From IMG/VR virus record IMGVR_UViG_3300034063_000625, positions 1 through 20,384 of that record: a stretch of DNA of 20,384 nt. One strand, 5' to 3'. Position numbers and translations under genes: made by a program. Positions within the stretch are counted from its first letter, which is position 1. Every line of letters starts with the position of its first letter. This DNA is from a virus. Shown here piece by piece: positions 8,312 through 14,324 of this stretch. The notes beneath the pieces are model-generated. The model saw only the letters and a program-made list of their open reading frames with translations. It made no database searches and had not been told where the DNA came from.

Positions 8312-8608
8312 ATGTCAAATAGTTTAGTGATTATCTCGGTCCTACAGGGTATCCTACTTCCGTTAGTAGTTTCTCTGCTCAAGGGTCAGCAGTGGTCCAC
8401 CAATATAAAGTTTGCGTTCTCCATCGTAGTTTCTATTGCGGTGGCTGCGGTAACCCTGTTGGCTGAAAATAACTTTGACTGGAAGTATCTAGTTGCTAAT
8501 GCTGCTACCGTGTGGGCTTCCGCTCAGGTTATTTACCAGACATGGTTTAAAGACACTACAGCGCAGTCTTATCTCGCTGCCATGATGCCTTGGTCTAAAG
8601 GTGCATAA
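8312..8608 (+). CDS. holin-like small membrane protein
   Basis: This 98-residue protein has at least two hydrophobic segments long enough to cross the membrane: about residues 4-23 (LVIISVLQGILLPLVVSLL) and 33-51 (AFSIVVSIAVAAVTLLA). A third, weaker one at 60-80 contains ATVWASAQVIYQTW. A short charged turn (KGQQWSTNIK) separates the first two. Size, topology and the neat AAGGAGG ribosome binding site suit a phage holin, which would form inner-membrane lesions that let an endolysin reach the cell wall. No endolysin is visible nearby, so another membrane function remains possible. The TAA overlaps the ATG of the next gene. Confidence 0.6.
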   Translation: MSNSLVIISVLQGILLPLVVSLLKGQQWSTNIKFAFSIVVSIAVAAVTLLAENNFDWKYLVANAATVWASAQVIYQTWFKDTTAQSYLAAMMPWSKGA

Positions 8609-8802
8609 TGGAAAGAAAGTTATACGGAGGCAAATTATTGCCTGGGTACTGCAGCCGATGTGGCGGCAATGTATATGAGGATGATAATTTTCATGTTGAT
8701 GGTAAAACATTTTATGAGATTGTTTGTCTTCATTGTGCTAGGTATAAATTCATGGAAAAAAGTGAGTATCAAGCATGGTTAAAGCGTATGGGAATTTACT
8801 AG
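8608..8802 (+). CDS. small zinc-ribbon protein
   Basis: This 64-residue protein carries two CxxC knuckles, C15-S-R-C18 and C40-L-H-C43, separated by a beta-rich linker, which is the signature of a zinc ribbon. The C-terminus (KSEYQAWLKRMGIY) is helical and basic. Proteins like this often bind nucleic acid or a transcription or replication protein, but nothing points to a specific partner. It starts on ATG overlapping the TAA of the holin-like gene, and its last 28 bases overlap the start chosen for the next gene. It opens a run of small putative regulators. Confidence 0.7.
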   Translation: MERKLYGGKLLPGYCSRCGGNVYEDDNFHVDGKTFYEIVCLHCARYKFMEKSEYQAWLKRMGIY

Positions 8803-9245
8803 AGCCAAAAATCAAAAAGGGCTCTATGTATCTAAACCTAGATAACGAAATATGCCGAGTAATACTCTTAAATCCTAAAGATAATAGGGTAGACATTAAG
8901 CAATATGGTGGGGTGGGCAGTATTGAAACTATTGAGTTAGATACTGCCCACCTTTGCCTCAAGCCTCTGTTTACCATCAAAGAGGTAGCGAAAATGTTCA
9001 ATAAGGCTACCGATACATTGAGAAAGTATGAACGTATGGGTATACTTCCACGCTGCCCCCAGTACCAAATGGGCGGCAAGGTGGTTCGCCTGTACGCAAT
9101 TGATGATATAATGAATGTCGCTGAGGCTCTAGCACAGAGAAAACCAGTGGGAAGACCCCCGGCGAGAAAAATTGATATTTCCAAAGTCAACCAAAAAGAT
9201 CTAGTTGATGGTCTTTTGAAAAAATATAGGAGACAGAATGTCTGA
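8775..9245 (+). CDS. MerR-type HTH DNA-binding protein with beta-domain and AT-hook-like tail
   Basis: The 156-residue product has three parts. Residues 12-62 (from KIKKGSMYL to AHLCLKP) look like a small beta-barrel of SH3 or KOW type. Residues 65-122 are a MerR/excisionase-type winged helix: LFTIKEVAKMF, then DTLRKYERMGILP and YAIDDIMNV. Residues 123-132 (KPVGRPPARK) resemble an AT-hook with a GRP core that would contact the minor groove. The ATG at 8775 keeps the K-K-G lead of the beta-domain but overlaps the zinc-ribbon gene by 28 bases. ATG 8826, preceded by AAGGG, is a credible alternative start. A transcriptional or DNA-organising role is inferred. No effector-binding domain is present, so it is not a classical full-length MerR sensor. 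Confidence 0.75.
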   Translation: MVKAYGNLLEPKIKKGSMYLNLDNEICRVILLNPKDNRVDIKQYGGVGSIETIELDTAHLCLKPLFTIKEVAKMFNKATDTLRKYERMGILPRCPQYQMGGKVVRLYAIDDIMNVAEALAQRKPVGRPPARKIDISKVNQKDLVDGLLKKYRRQNV

Positions 9246-9447
9246 TCATGTCAACGATGGCAATGCCATCTGGGCAAATGTAAGCATTACGAAGCAGATT
9301 GAGCGATATGAGCCTATTAAGATAGAGGCTGGCGCTAGAAAAGTGGTGCGTAATATTGACGATAAGGATGAGTGGGATTCCTTGTGGGCCACCCTTGAGG
9401 ATCAGTTAGAGAAGCAAATCAAGGATATTTTCCCAGGCCAACAATGA
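9238..9447 (+). CDS. hypothetical 69-residue protein
   Basis: This small acidic protein begins with a hydrophilic stretch, then NVSITKQIERYEPIKIEAGARK (split as NVSITKQIERY and EPIKIEAGARK), and ends in a helix with WDSLWATLEDQLEKQIKDI. The beta-strand motif followed by YEPIK and a C-terminal amphipathic helix reminds me of small uncharacterised proteins found near replication genes in several phages, but I cannot assign a function. AGGAGA about six bases upstream supports ATG 9238. It overlaps the MerR-type gene by eight bases and the WhiB-like gene by four (ATGA), so all three are probably translated together. Confidence 0.65.
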   Translation: MSDHVNDGNAIWANVSITKQIERYEPIKIEAGARKVVRNIDDKDEWDSLWATLEDQLEKQIKDIFPGQQ

Positions 9448-9752
9448 TGTCTATACTTGCCGGTGGGGCTTGTACAAAGTTAGCCAAAACTAGCAAGGAA
9501 AATATTTTGGCGTACTTTGTCGCCACTCCGCTAGATGAAGACTTCATGAGTCGCGCTTTGGAAATCTGCCGTCAGTGTGATATCATCGCTCAGTGTTTCA
9601 TAGAACACTTTGAAAATGATTGTGTAGTTGCTGGCGGTACCGATCCATTCAAGAGAAAATTAATTCGCTGGAAGAGGGTAGAGGATGTCAGAGACACCAA
9701 CTGGCGAAGCGTTGATGAATTTGTTAGTAACCTTAGGGGAGAAAAAGAATAG
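9444..9752 (+). CDS. WhiB-like iron-sulfur transcriptional regulator
   Basis: This 102-residue protein has the four-cysteine layout of the WhiB family: C10, then C42-x2-C45-x5-C51 (ICRQCDIIAQC). WhiB proteins use this set to hold a 4Fe-4S cluster that senses redox state or nitric oxide, and they bind the primary sigma factor. The turn that normally reads G-[VI]-W-G-G is here VVAGG (61-65), so the usual tryptophan is missing. It is followed by the expected basic segment (FKRKLIRWKR). Tandem ATGs at 9444 and 9447 leave the start uncertain by one codon. Phage WhiB-like proteins are known to interfere with host WhiB2 and can cause superinfection exclusion; a similar role is inferred here. This gene is the main evidence for an actinobacterial host. 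Confidence 0.75.
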   Translation: MMSILAGGACTKLAKTSKENILAYFVATPLDEDFMSRALEICRQCDIIAQCFIEHFENDCVVAGGTDPFKRKLIRWKRVEDVRDTNWRSVDEFVSNLRGEKE

Positions 9753-10008
9753 GGTCTTCCTTCCCTCAGACTATGACTTGCGCATAGCTGCTGGCCTGGA
9801 GAGAATGTTCATCAAGAACCATGATGACGACCTTATAGAGGAATGTATAAAGAAATACATTCTGTCCTCTAACGAGATAACATTTTCTATTAGCGACTTT
9901 GCTACTAGATTAACCGGGATATATAAAGATTTAAAGGATGAGAAAAAGTCTAGAGAACAGATGAATAAGCTATTGGCAGAAACTAAAGAGCGTATGGAGC
10001 AATCGTGA
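9685..10008 (+). CDS. hypothetical helical protein before the helicase gene
   Basis: The 107-residue product is mostly alpha-helical and highly charged. It ends in a lysine/glutamate-rich segment (KDLKDEKKSREQMNKLL, about 82-98) likely to form a coiled coil. No catalytic motif is seen. The first ATG (9685) has AGAGGG and GAGG upstream but overlaps the WhiB-like gene by 68 bases. ATG 9715 would shorten the overlap to 38. Its TGA overlaps the GTG of the DnaB-type helicase gene (GTGA), so the two are coupled. By position it might be a helicase loader or replisome accessory, but this is a guess from context. Confidence 0.6.
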   Translation: MSETPTGEALMNLLVTLGEKKNRVFLPSDYDLRIAAGLERMFIKNHDDDLIEECIKKYILSSNEITFSISDFATRLTGIYKDLKDEKKSREQMNKLLAETKERMEQS

Positions 10009-11249
10009 ATTACGAAGTTAGTCTTCTCAATGCAGTAATTGATACAGGAGATATTGCGCACTGTATCGACAATGACTGTGGTGATTTTTTCTATGATAAT
10101 AAGGATGTCTGGGACTTCGTTGTAGACTTCTACCACAAATATCAGAAAGCACCTAGCAAGATCACTATTCAGGAAAACTTTAAGGACTTCCCGCTCGTCA
10201 AGGTAGAAGAGCATCTTGATTATTATATTGATCAAGCAAGAGAGAAGTGCATAGAGTACGAAATTAAATCCCTAGTGCGTCAGGCGGGGGATATCCTGCG
10301 AGAATCTGGCGCAGGTCCCGCCCTAAATTTCTTTGTCCAGAAAACTAATTCTTTGATGAAGGTTAGCGGTAGGGTCAAGGATGTAGATATTGCGTCCGAC
10401 TATATGGCGAGAGTAAACGATCTTCGTGATAGAGTTGGTGGCAAGAATAAGGGTCACCTGGGCATCCCCAGCGGTATTACGGTTATCGACCATCATTTTG
10501 GGGGATGGCAAAAGGGTGACTTAGTTGTAATCTTAGGGTGGACTGGTGTAGGCAAAAGCTTTATGGGCTTAATGTTTGCCATCAATGCTTGGCTGCATGG
10601 GTATCGACCGCTTTATATCTCTTTAGAGATGGATAGGCAGCAAGTGGAGTATCGAGTAGATACCATCCTGAATGGCGGTAAGTATTTCCGTAATTCTGAG
10701 TTGGTACATGCTAGAAATATCAACCCCGATGATTATGAGAGTTGGGTGAAAAACACTTTTGATGGAAAGCATCCATTTTATCTAGTGACTTCTAATGGTA
10801 TGGACCAGCCTAACCAGCATATGATTCAGAGTAAGATTGATCAGTACAGCCCCGACTTGGTAATTCTGGACTACCATGGATTATTTGAGGATGCTTCTGG
10901 TGCTGTTTCTGAGGTAGAGCGCACAAAGAATTTGTCCAAGGCATTCAAGCGTCTGGCGTTAAAAAATGAAGTTCCTGTCATTGATATCGCCGCTGTTACT
11001 ATGCCCGCTGGCCAGCACAATTCTAGGGCGCCAGAACTAAGCGAGGTTGCGTGGAGTAAGCAGATTGCTTATGACGCTGATCTAGTTCTAGGAGTCAATA
11101 GAAGACCTGACTCTAACCTTTTTGAGGTCATCTCAAGAAAGGTAAGAAGAGGGCAGCCGTTTGCTTTCTATCTTGAGTGGGATCTTGATAGCGGAGCAAT
11201 GAAGGAAGTATTTGAGCCCCCCACTAACTTAGAGGACGATGATTTCTAA
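10005..11249 (+). CDS. dnaB: DnaB-type replicative DNA helicase
   Basis: This 414-residue protein has a helical N-terminal region (about 1-120) and a RecA-fold C-terminal ATPase. Walker A is GWTGVGKS (178-185), the glutamate after the next strand is in YISLEMD (204-210), and Walker B is VILDYHG (286-292). A DnaB-like sensor segment follows (DIAAVT, 327-332), with SRKVRRGQP (377-385) as the likely arginine-finger region. The family unwinds duplex DNA at the fork as a hexamer and works with primase, which is encoded two genes downstream. The start is GTG 10005 with GGAG five bases upstream. The C-terminus is strongly acidic (LEDDDF), a tail type often used for protein contacts. It is somewhat shorter than cellular DnaB (about 470 residues), mainly at the N-terminus. 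Confidence 0.9.
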   Translation: MNYEVSLLNAVIDTGDIAHCIDNDCGDFFYDNKDVWDFVVDFYHKYQKAPSKITIQENFKDFPLVKVEEHLDYYIDQAREKCIEYEIKSLVRQAGDILRESGAGPALNFFVQKTNSLMKVSGRVKDVDIASDYMARVNDLRDRVGGKNKGHLGIPSGITVIDHHFGGWQKGDLVVILGWTGVGKSFMGLMFAINAWLHGYRPLYISLEMDRQQVEYRVDTILNGGKYFRNSELVHARNINPDDYESWVKNTFDGKHPFYLVTSNGMDQPNQHMIQSKIDQYSPDLVILDYHGLFEDASGAVSEVERTKNLSKAFKRLALKNEVPVIDIAAVTMPAGQHNSRAPELSEVAWSKQIAYDADLVLGVNRRPDSNLFEVISRKVRRGQPFAFYLEWDLDSGAMKEVFEPPTNLEDDDF

Positions 11250-11434
11250 TGCGAAAAGTATATGCTATTGATGGAGTTGTTGTTAGCCTTGAGCACCTGA
11301 ACAAGATCAGAGCTCATATGGAGGAGGCAGCAGCCAAAGAGTATAAATTCTCGTATACATCAACGAGACTCAGTAATATTGAATACCTGGCTGACAAGGA
11401 TCAGTATAACTTTACTTTGGAATTCCTGGCATGA
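11249..11434 (+). CDS. hypothetical 61-residue protein between helicase and primase
   Basis: This small protein opens with a beta hairpin (VYAIDGVVVSL, residues 4-14), continues with a helix (HLNKIRAHMEEAAAKEY, about 16-32) and finishes with a second beta segment (QYNFTLEFLA). No known motif is seen. It overlaps the helicase TAA by one base at its start and the primase ATG by four bases at its end (ATGA), so translation is coupled on both sides. Its fixed position between two interacting replication proteins suggests a replisome accessory role, but this is inference. Confidence 0.65.
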   Translation: MRKVYAIDGVVVSLEHLNKIRAHMEEAAAKEYKFSYTSTRLSNIEYLADKDQYNFTLEFLA

Positions 11435-12339
11435 GAATTGATGTACAGACTTTTCTTAACCAAATAGGTCTTACAGTTATCAATGAGACTGGTGAAGAAG
11501 TAGTTCTGTACTGTCCATTCCACCATAACACTGATACTCCATCATTCTCCATTAACAAGAAAACAGGGCTCTGGCAGTGCTTTAACCCATCATGCGGAAA
11601 GGGTGGTAGGTTTTCTTCGCTTACCAAAATGCTGGGTGGTAAAGAGCAATCATTGCGTGATGATACTACGTATGATGATATTGTCAATGCCTGGGATGAG
11701 CCTGAGCGGGGTGGGATCAGTGTTCACAACATTAAGATTAATTATGAAGATAGCCAAGAGTTAGAGCAACTTAGTTATCTGATTAGCAGAGGTTACACGG
11801 TGGACACCCTCAAGCATTTTGAGGTTGGTTTTTCTAAGAAAAGAAATAGGGTAGTCATACCGGTTAGAGACTTGTCATATAAAGTTGTTGGGCTGATAGG
11901 TCGTTCCGTAGACCCCAATGCCCTAATCAGGTATGTTTATAGCAACGGATTTCCTAGAAAAATGGTATTGTTTAACCTACAAAATGCTAAAGACTATAAC
12001 AAGGTGATTGTGACCGAGGGCAGTCTGGATGCGATGATGGTTCACCAGTGCGGCTACCCTAATGTTGTAGCGACATTAGGTTCTAAGTTATCTCACGAAC
12101 AGGCTAGTTTGTTGAATAAATATTTTGACGATATAGTGCTTTTCCCTGACAACGATGACGCAGGTCGCGAGTTGGGGGATGCTATAATGTCTATGTGCCC
12201 ACGCAAGGGCATAGAGATGGTAAGTTACCCAGAGGGCATAAAAGACCCTGGGGCCATGAGCAAAGAGCAAATAACGCAATGTATAAATAATGCAATTGAC
12301 GATGTTCACTTTACTTATCAAAAACTACAAAACATATAG
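11431..12339 (+). CDS. dnaG: DnaG-type primase (CHC2 zinc finger + Toprim)
   Basis: The 302-residue protein has the two hallmark parts of a bacterial-type primase. The N-terminal zinc-binding domain uses C28-P-F-H31 and C50-x4-C55. The Toprim catalytic core has IVTEGSLDAMM (193-203), with E196 the conserved acid, and FPDNDDAGRE (238-247), with the D240/D242 pair holding metal. It synthesises short RNA primers for lagging-strand replication and would act with the DnaB-type helicase encoded upstream. It is about half the length of cellular DnaG and lacks the C-terminal helicase-interaction domain, as in several phage primases. The ATG overlaps the previous stop. Confidence 0.92.
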   Translation: MRIDVQTFLNQIGLTVINETGEEVVLYCPFHHNTDTPSFSINKKTGLWQCFNPSCGKGGRFSSLTKMLGGKEQSLRDDTTYDDIVNAWDEPERGGISVHNIKINYEDSQELEQLSYLISRGYTVDTLKHFEVGFSKKRNRVVIPVRDLSYKVVGLIGRSVDPNALIRYVYSNGFPRKMVLFNLQNAKDYNKVIVTEGSLDAMMVHQCGYPNVVATLGSKLSHEQASLLNKYFDDIVLFPDNDDAGRELGDAIMSMCPRKGIEMVSYPEGIKDPGAMSKEQITQCINNAIDDVHFTYQKLQNI

Positions 12340-12353
12340 GAGAAGAAATCAAA

Positions 12354-13025
12354 ATGGCAATGTTCAAAACTTTAGAGGCACTAAAAGCAAAAACTGAGCG
12401 TAGCGGTGGTTCCCTGGGTGTATCGCGAGATAATTTCTTATCGCTTAAGAGTGGCGAGAGCGTAAAGATTTTCTTTCGGCAGGAGCTTACCGAGGATGGC
12501 AAGGGGTTTGATGACAAGTTTGGCGCAGCCAACATTGTCACCATTCACGTTTCGCCTGTAGACTTTGTTAAGAAGATGGTCTGCACTTTAGACAGCGAGG
12601 CTGATGGGAATCAGTGCTGGGCTTGCTCGGCGTCTAGACTCCCTGGTAATGAGTCGCTACGTCCTAAGCGTAGACTGCTGATTAACGTACTGGCTAAGGA
12701 GGGCGACATTTGGGTACCCAAGATTCTGGAGACTTCGATTAGTCCGAGAGGTAACATGCCCGGGAATACCCTGATCGCTTTTCAGGAGGAGTACGGTACT
12801 CTTATGGACCGCGAGTACAAGTTCAGTAGAGTTGGTGAGAAGTTAAATACTGCGTACAGCATTATTCCTTTCTCGCTTAGCGATCTGCCTGATGCTCACC
12901 ATGAGTCAGATGTTATTGACACCTCTAGTGTTTATCGGTCTATCGCATATGCTGACCAGCAGGAGTACATGATGACTGAGCGTGATCAGTCTGCTAAGCC
13001 TGCTTCTGATGGCTCAGACTGGTAA
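12354..13025 (+). CDS. gp32-like zinc ssDNA-binding protein
   Basis: This 223-residue protein looks like a T4 gp32-type single-stranded DNA-binding protein. A basic N-terminus with SLGVSRDNFLSLKSGESVK is followed by an OB-type core. A zinc set of H65, C77, C88 and C91 (C88-W-A-C91) matches the spacing of the gp32 zinc ligands (His64, Cys77, Cys87, Cys90) almost exactly. Next come PKRRLLINVL (104-113) and aromatic positions in the second half. The C-terminus carries an acidic tip ending DGSDW, the usual contact tail for recruiting other replication proteins. GGAG lies 11 bases before ATG 12354. The gene is followed by the ribozyme-like region, so its mRNA may be separated from downstream genes by RNA cleavage. 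Confidence 0.8.
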   Translation: MAMFKTLEALKAKTERSGGSLGVSRDNFLSLKSGESVKIFFRQELTEDGKGFDDKFGAANIVTIHVSPVDFVKKMVCTLDSEADGNQCWACSASRLPGNESLRPKRRLLINVLAKEGDIWVPKILETSISPRGNMPGNTLIAFQEEYGTLMDREYKFSRVGEKLNTAYSIIPFSLSDLPDAHHESDVIDTSSVYRSIAYADQQEYMMTERDQSAKPASDGSDW

Positions 13026-13028
13026 TAT

Positions 13029-13043
13029 CGCCGTGTGAAGGCG
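13029..13043 (+). other. small hairpin just after the SSB stop
   Basis: CGCC (13029-13032) pairs with GGCG (13040-13043) around a seven-base loop, starting four bases after the SSB TAA. There is no T-run, so it is not a classical terminator. If the RNA is cut at 13049/13050 by the neighbouring ribozyme-like element, this hairpin would sit at the new 3' end of the SSB message and might protect it. The same GGCGG could instead pair with CCGCC at 13070-13074, which would compete with the ribozyme fold. Confidence 0.4.
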
Positions 13044-13049
13044 GGTGGC

Positions 13050-13103
13050 GTATCTCAAGTAGTAGAGGACCGCCAAAAGCGGGAGATACAGGTGCAAGTC
13101 CTC
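13050..13103 (+). ncRNA. putative HDV-like self-cleaving ribozyme (nested pseudoknot, no P4)
   Basis: The strand order matches the hepatitis delta virus ribozyme. P1 is seven pairs, GTATCTC 13050-13056 with GAGATAC 13083-13089. J1/2 is eight bases. P2 is six pairs, GAGGAC 13065-13070 with GTCCTC 13098-13103. P3 is a hairpin directly between them, CCG(C) 13070-13073 with (G)CGG 13079-13082; the C at 13070 can serve either P2 or P3. CC at 13073-13074 can form the two-pair P1.1 with GG 13091-13092. The unpaired C13095, followed by AA just before the P2 3' strand, sits where the catalytic cytosine belongs. P1 begins with G, and cleavage would fall between C13049 and G13050. No P4 hairpin is present; P4-less delta-like ribozymes are known. 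All pairings are seen; catalysis is inferred. Confidence 0.6.
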
Positions 13104-13123
13104 ATTGTGCAGACTTAGCAAAA

Positions 13124-13228
13124 GTGAAAGTATACATAGAAAAAAACACCGGGAGCACTCTTATAAAGTTTTTATGCTTTGAGTGTGCCTCTAAGGTAGA
13201 GGATGCTGATAGAGTAGTGGAGTTATAA
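13124..13228 (+). CDS. possible 34-residue zinc-knuckle protein
   Basis: A short frame begins at GTG 13124 and ends at TAA 13226-13228, directly abutting the ATG of the nucleotidase gene. The product is VKVYIEKNTG, then LIKFLCFECASKV and a polar acidic end (EDADRVVEL). The CFEC knuckle after a beta hairpin looks like the second half of a zinc ribbon. The frame stays open upstream through the ribozyme-like region, where it encodes a further Cys (PHCADLA), but I find no ATG, GTG or TTG start there. No good ribosome binding site precedes GTG 13124. It could be a real small gene, the decayed end of a longer one, or an accidental frame. Confidence 0.35.
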   Translation: MKVYIEKNTGSTLIKFLCFECASKVEDADRVVEL

Positions 13229-13789
13229 ATGAATATCGGCATAGACCTTGATGGCGTGATCGCAAATGTCATTCCTGAATTGGTGATAAGGCTTGGTAAA
13301 TTAGGCATCAAGTCTAACCCGGAGGAATGGACTTCGATGTATGTAGAGGAACGTCATCCCGAATTGCCTGATGGCTGGGCTAGCCAGCAGTTCCAAGACC
13401 CTGTGTTTTTTCTTAACGCTATGGCTGACGAATCAGCGTTCTACTGCATCAATCGTTGGTTCTATAGTGGCGATGATATCTTTATTGTCACCTGTCGGCC
13501 AAATGAGCTAAGAGATGTAACTGAAAGATGGCTGGACGAGTGGGGTATTCCATACAACCAATTAATTATGGGTGCGAAGCGCCACGCTAAGTTTGAAATT
13601 CTTCAGGAAAATAATTGCGTCGTAATGATTGAGGATGACGGTAAGGAAGCAGACAATGCTGCTGCAAACGGGATTAACTCTTATCTGAGGTTACACCCGT
13701 ATAATAGATCTTATAAATTTAAGAACAGAGTATATCGTGTGTCAGACATGTATAATGTCTACAATTATTTGCTAGAAAGGTCAGTGTGA
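13229..13789 (+). CDS. HAD-family 5'-nucleotidase / deoxyribonucleotidase
   Basis: This 186-residue protein shows the HAD phosphatase motifs. Motif I is GIDLDGVIA (4-12), with D6 as nucleophile and D8 as general acid. Motif II is VTCRPN (87-92), with T88. A lysine lies in MGAKRHAKFE (114-123), and motif IV is IEDDGKEA (134-141), with D136/D137. It most resembles small 5'(3')-deoxyribonucleotidase-like proteins found in phages, which remove the phosphate from (deoxy)nucleoside monophosphates. Next to dCMP deaminase it probably helps set the nucleotide pool. Other HAD substrates cannot be excluded. It lies downstream of the ribozyme-like element and would be the first well-supported gene on the 3' cleavage product. 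Confidence 0.8.
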   Translation: MNIGIDLDGVIANVIPELVIRLGKLGIKSNPEEWTSMYVEERHPELPDGWASQQFQDPVFFLNAMADESAFYCINRWFYSGDDIFIVTCRPNELRDVTERWLDEWGIPYNQLIMGAKRHAKFEILQENNCVVMIEDDGKEADNAAANGINSYLRLHPYNRSYKFKNRVYRVSDMYNVYNYLLERSV

Positions 13790-13790
13790 A

Positions 13791-14312
13791 ATGGATTATT
13801 ATGAGCAGGCTACGGTGGCAAGGCCATCGTGGGATGACTATTTTTTCGGGATGTCTAAGATCGTATCTCTGAGAGCAACTTGTCCTAGCAGGCAGGTTGG
13901 CTGTGTAGTAGTAGACCCTATTACTAAGCAGATATTGTCTACGGGCTACAATGGGGCTCCCAGGGGCACGCCTCATTGCACGAACGCATGTCGTGATCGT
14001 ACTTCCGGTAGCGATTTTCGGAAATGTCGGGCTATCCATGCCGAATTGAATGCTATACTGAACGCTGCATTCAACGGGGTCAGCCTTCGTGGCGGGGTGA
14101 TGTATTTAACCACCACACCATGTGTGTTCTGCTCCAGAGCTATTGTGCAGGCTGGCATCAAAGAAGTTCGTGCTTTATCAAAGTATGCTCACGAAGATGC
14201 TTTAGAGTTACTGCGTTTAGGTGGTATCGATGTATATGTAGTGCAGGGTGTTCCCCTTCCCTACATTCCAAAGTTTGACTACGACGAAGATATCGAAATT
14301 GGCATTGAATAA
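13791..14312 (+). CDS. dCMP deaminase
   Basis: The 173-residue protein carries the cytidine/deoxycytidylate deaminase zinc site: H83-A-E85 (catalytic glutamate) and P110-C111-V-F-C114. The surrounding CPSRQVGCVVVDP (31-43) and GYNGAPRG (52-59) segments are typical of deoxycytidylate deaminases. C63, C67 and C79 could form the second, structural zinc site seen in T4-type enzymes. The reaction is dCMP to dUMP, supplying dTMP synthesis. No thymidylate synthase lies in this window, so the phage may rely on the host or on a gene elsewhere. The tail after about 155 is acidic and poorly conserved. ATG 13791 follows the nucleotidase stop by one base. Confidence 0.92.
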   Translation: MDYYEQATVARPSWDDYFFGMSKIVSLRATCPSRQVGCVVVDPITKQILSTGYNGAPRGTPHCTNACRDRTSGSDFRKCRAIHAELNAILNAAFNGVSLRGGVMYLTTTPCVFCSRAIVQAGIKEVRALSKYAHEDALELLRLGGIDVYVVQGVPLPYIPKFDYDEDIEIGIE

Positions 14313-14324
14313 GGATTCGACAGT

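Noticed and set aside
12180-12188. TGCTATAAT promoter-like sequence inside the primase gene, possibly for SSB
   Set aside because: It lies in well-conserved coding sequence with no -35 element. A real internal promoter is possible but unsupported.
13050-13103. Pistol ribozyme, suggested by the CAGGTGCAA string
   Set aside because: The helix order (a hairpin nested between the second strand and the closing of the first helix) fits the delta-type topology, not the pistol layout.
13041-13115. A tRNA-like pattern (CTC...GAG D-arm look and a GGTGCAAGTCC T-arm look)
   Set aside because: No seven-pair acceptor stem, no T before the would-be anticodon, and a poor T-stem. The pseudoknot pairing explains the same bases much better.
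13035-13118. A 27-codon frame starting at GTG 13035
   Set aside because: No ribosome binding site, no recognisable motif, and it lies entirely over the structured RNA.
13009-13228. A -1 frameshift from the SSB end into the downstream zinc-knuckle frame
   Set aside because: The frame is open, but no slippery heptamer is visible near the SSB stop, and the SSB already ends in a typical acidic tip.
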